A stretch of 6,871 bases of DNA, from positions 7,139 through 14,009 of the forward strand of contig PFBU01000075.1 of assembly GCA_002773185.1 (NCBI GenBank), given 5' to 3'. The translations under genes and the position numbers were made by a program. Below the pieces are notes generated by a model. That model was not told the DNA's origin, searched no databases, and saw only the letters and a program-made list of their open reading frames with translations. Of this stretch, positions 6,008 to 6,871 are shown in pieces; positions within the stretch are counted from its first letter, which is position 1; each line of letters starts with the position of its first letter. Origin of the DNA: Candidatus Magasanikbacteria bacterium CG10_big_fil_rev_8_21_14_0_10_36_16. Its GTDB lineage: Bacteria > Patescibacteriota > Patescibacteriia > Magasanikbacterales > UBA922.

Positions 6008-6013
6008 TAAATT

Positions 6014-6871
6014 ATGGATATAGTGGAAAGTGTAACCAGTTCCTGGAAAATAATTGCTCGTAGTAAAGCGCGTTCTTTTTTGACGATGCTTGGTATTGTG
6101 ATTGGTGTGATGGCGGTAATTATCGTGATGTCTGTTGGGGCTGGCGCACAAAGTCTTATTATCAATCAGGTAAAAAGTCTTGGTTCAAACTTGGTAGTTG
6201 TTTTACCAGGAAATTCAGGAAAAGATGGTCCGCCAGCTTCTGCTTTGGGAATTGTGGTGACAACTTTGAATTATGGTGATGGACAAGAAATCTTGAAAAA
6301 TGGTTGCAAATGTATTAAGAGCCTGGCTATGTATGTGACTGGTAACGATACTATTACTGCAGGAGACAATATTGAAAATAACAATTATACTGGTACGACA
6401 GCTAGTTATATAGATGTAGAAGACACACAAGTAGAGTTTGGACGTTTTTTTTCTGAGGATGAAGAAAAAGGTGTAAGTAGAGTAGCTGTTCTTGGTTCTG
6501 GAATAAAGGACAAATTGTTTGGCACAGAAGATGCGGTTGGTAAGAGGATAAGAATTGGTAAAACCAACTTCAATGTGATGGGTGTGATGAAACAACGTGG
6601 GGTGAGTGGTTTCCAAAATCAAGATGATCAAATGTTTGTGCCAATTAGTACTGCCCAAAAATTGTTGCTTGGTATAGATCATATCAATTATATAAGAATG
6701 AAAGTGGACAATGCTGATGATGTCAATGGTGCTGTGGATAGTGTTGAACAAGTTTTACGTGATAGACATAATATTGGCACAGGAGAAGTGGATGATTTTT
6801 CGGTCAGATCAATGGCTCAAGGACTTAGTGCTATATCTAGTATTACTGATGCTCTAAAATTTTTCTTGGTG
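6014..6871 (+). CDS. ABC transporter permease, MacB/FtsX type (5' part; runs off the window)
   Basis: This is the membrane subunit of the MacAB-type exporter. The visible 286 codons are open to the last base and cover the N-terminal helix and the MacB-type extracytoplasmic domain; about 120 residues with the remaining three helices would be expected beyond the edge. Residues 16-46 read as the family N terminus (ARSKARSFLTMLGIVIGVMA, 15-34), ending SVGAGAQ (40-46), followed by LGSNLVVVLPG (56-66). The extracytoplasmic domain spans about 47-270 and includes GTTASYIDVE (127-136), GRFFSEDEE (143-151), VAVLGSGI (157-164), GKRIRIG (176-182) and FVPISTAQ (208-215). The second helix begins at ITDALKFFLV (277-286). 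C98 and C100 form a CxC in the outer domain. No Shine-Dalgarno motif precedes the ATG, and the 159-nt gap from the ATPase gene is wide for partner subunits. There is no fused ATPase domain. Confidence 0.92.
   Translation, partial: MDIVESVTSSWKIIARSKARSFLTMLGIVIGVMAVIIVMSVGAGAQSLIINQVKSLGSNLVVVLPGNSGKDGPPASALGIVVTTLNYGDGQEILKNGCKCIKSLAMYVTGNDTITAGDNIENNNYTGTTASYIDVEDTQVEFGRFFSEDEEKGVSRVAVLGSGIKDKLFGTEDAVGKRIRIGKTNFNVMGVMKQRGVSGFQNQDDQMFVPISTAQKLLLGIDHINYIRMKVDNADDVNGAVDSVEQVLRDRHNIGTGEVDDFSVRSMAQGLSAISSITDALKFFLV

Noticed and set aside
6215..6751. Minus-strand open frame of 178 codons near the right edge
   Set aside because: It is antisense to the permease, whose + frame gives clear MacB-family motifs. 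The opposite reading is low-complexity Ile/Ser/Thr/His.
1..6871. Alternative genetic code (TGA as glycine, known in Gracilibacteria and Absconditabacteria)
   Set aside because: No in-frame TGA occurs in the six genes, glycine is encoded by GGN throughout, and the conserved proteins are full length under the standard code. The five stops seen are TAA or TAG.

Overview
The window is an AT-rich stretch (roughly one third G+C by eye) of a bacterial chromosome. Six genes, all on the + strand, can be read, plus a possible few-codon tail of a seventh at the left edge. The gene set is a diverged GpsA, a small AbrB/SpoVT-type regulator, a MacA/HlyD-type adaptor with an enlarged helical region, a class II CCA enzyme with an HD domain, and separate MacB/LolD-type ATPase and permease genes. 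Together with starts that lack Shine-Dalgarno motifs, this best fits a Patescibacteria/CPR genome (Parcubacteria-like). That placement is inferred from family resemblance, with no database search. Stops are TAA or TAG, glycine uses GGN and no reading frame contains TGA, so nothing suggests recoding.

Layout: 1-192 holds a possible membrane-protein tail, a 9-bp CAG-type tandem repeat and a six-unit 11-bp tandem array. 193-1200 is gpsA (glycerol-3-phosphate dehydrogenase). 1201-1354 holds two weak AT-rich hairpins and a possible promoter. 1355-1597 is the AbrB-like gene. 1598-1718 is an AT-rich leader with a 10-bp inverted repeat. 1719-3527 is the MacA-like adaptor. 3545-5029 is cca, nearly abutting the adaptor. 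5030-5125 holds a second, three-unit copy of the 11-bp array and a perfect TATAAT. 5126-5854 is the ABC ATPase. 5855-6013 holds a 31-bp interrupted palindrome and 7-bp tandem repeats. 6014-6871 is the 5' part of the ABC permease, which runs off the right edge. No stretch over 300 bases lacks a gene.

Functional picture: adaptor, ATPase and permease should together form a MacAB-type export or efflux complex in the cytoplasmic membrane. The AbrB-like protein upstream is a plausible regulator of it. gpsA (glycerolipid precursor) and cca (tRNA 3' end maturation) are housekeeping genes. cca sits between the adaptor and the ATPase and so splits the transporter set.

I see no clearly new defence, mobile or RNA system. 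The most unusual signal is the 11-bp TTATCTC array, which occurs twice and in both cases ends exactly 48 nt before a start codon (gpsA and the ATPase gene).
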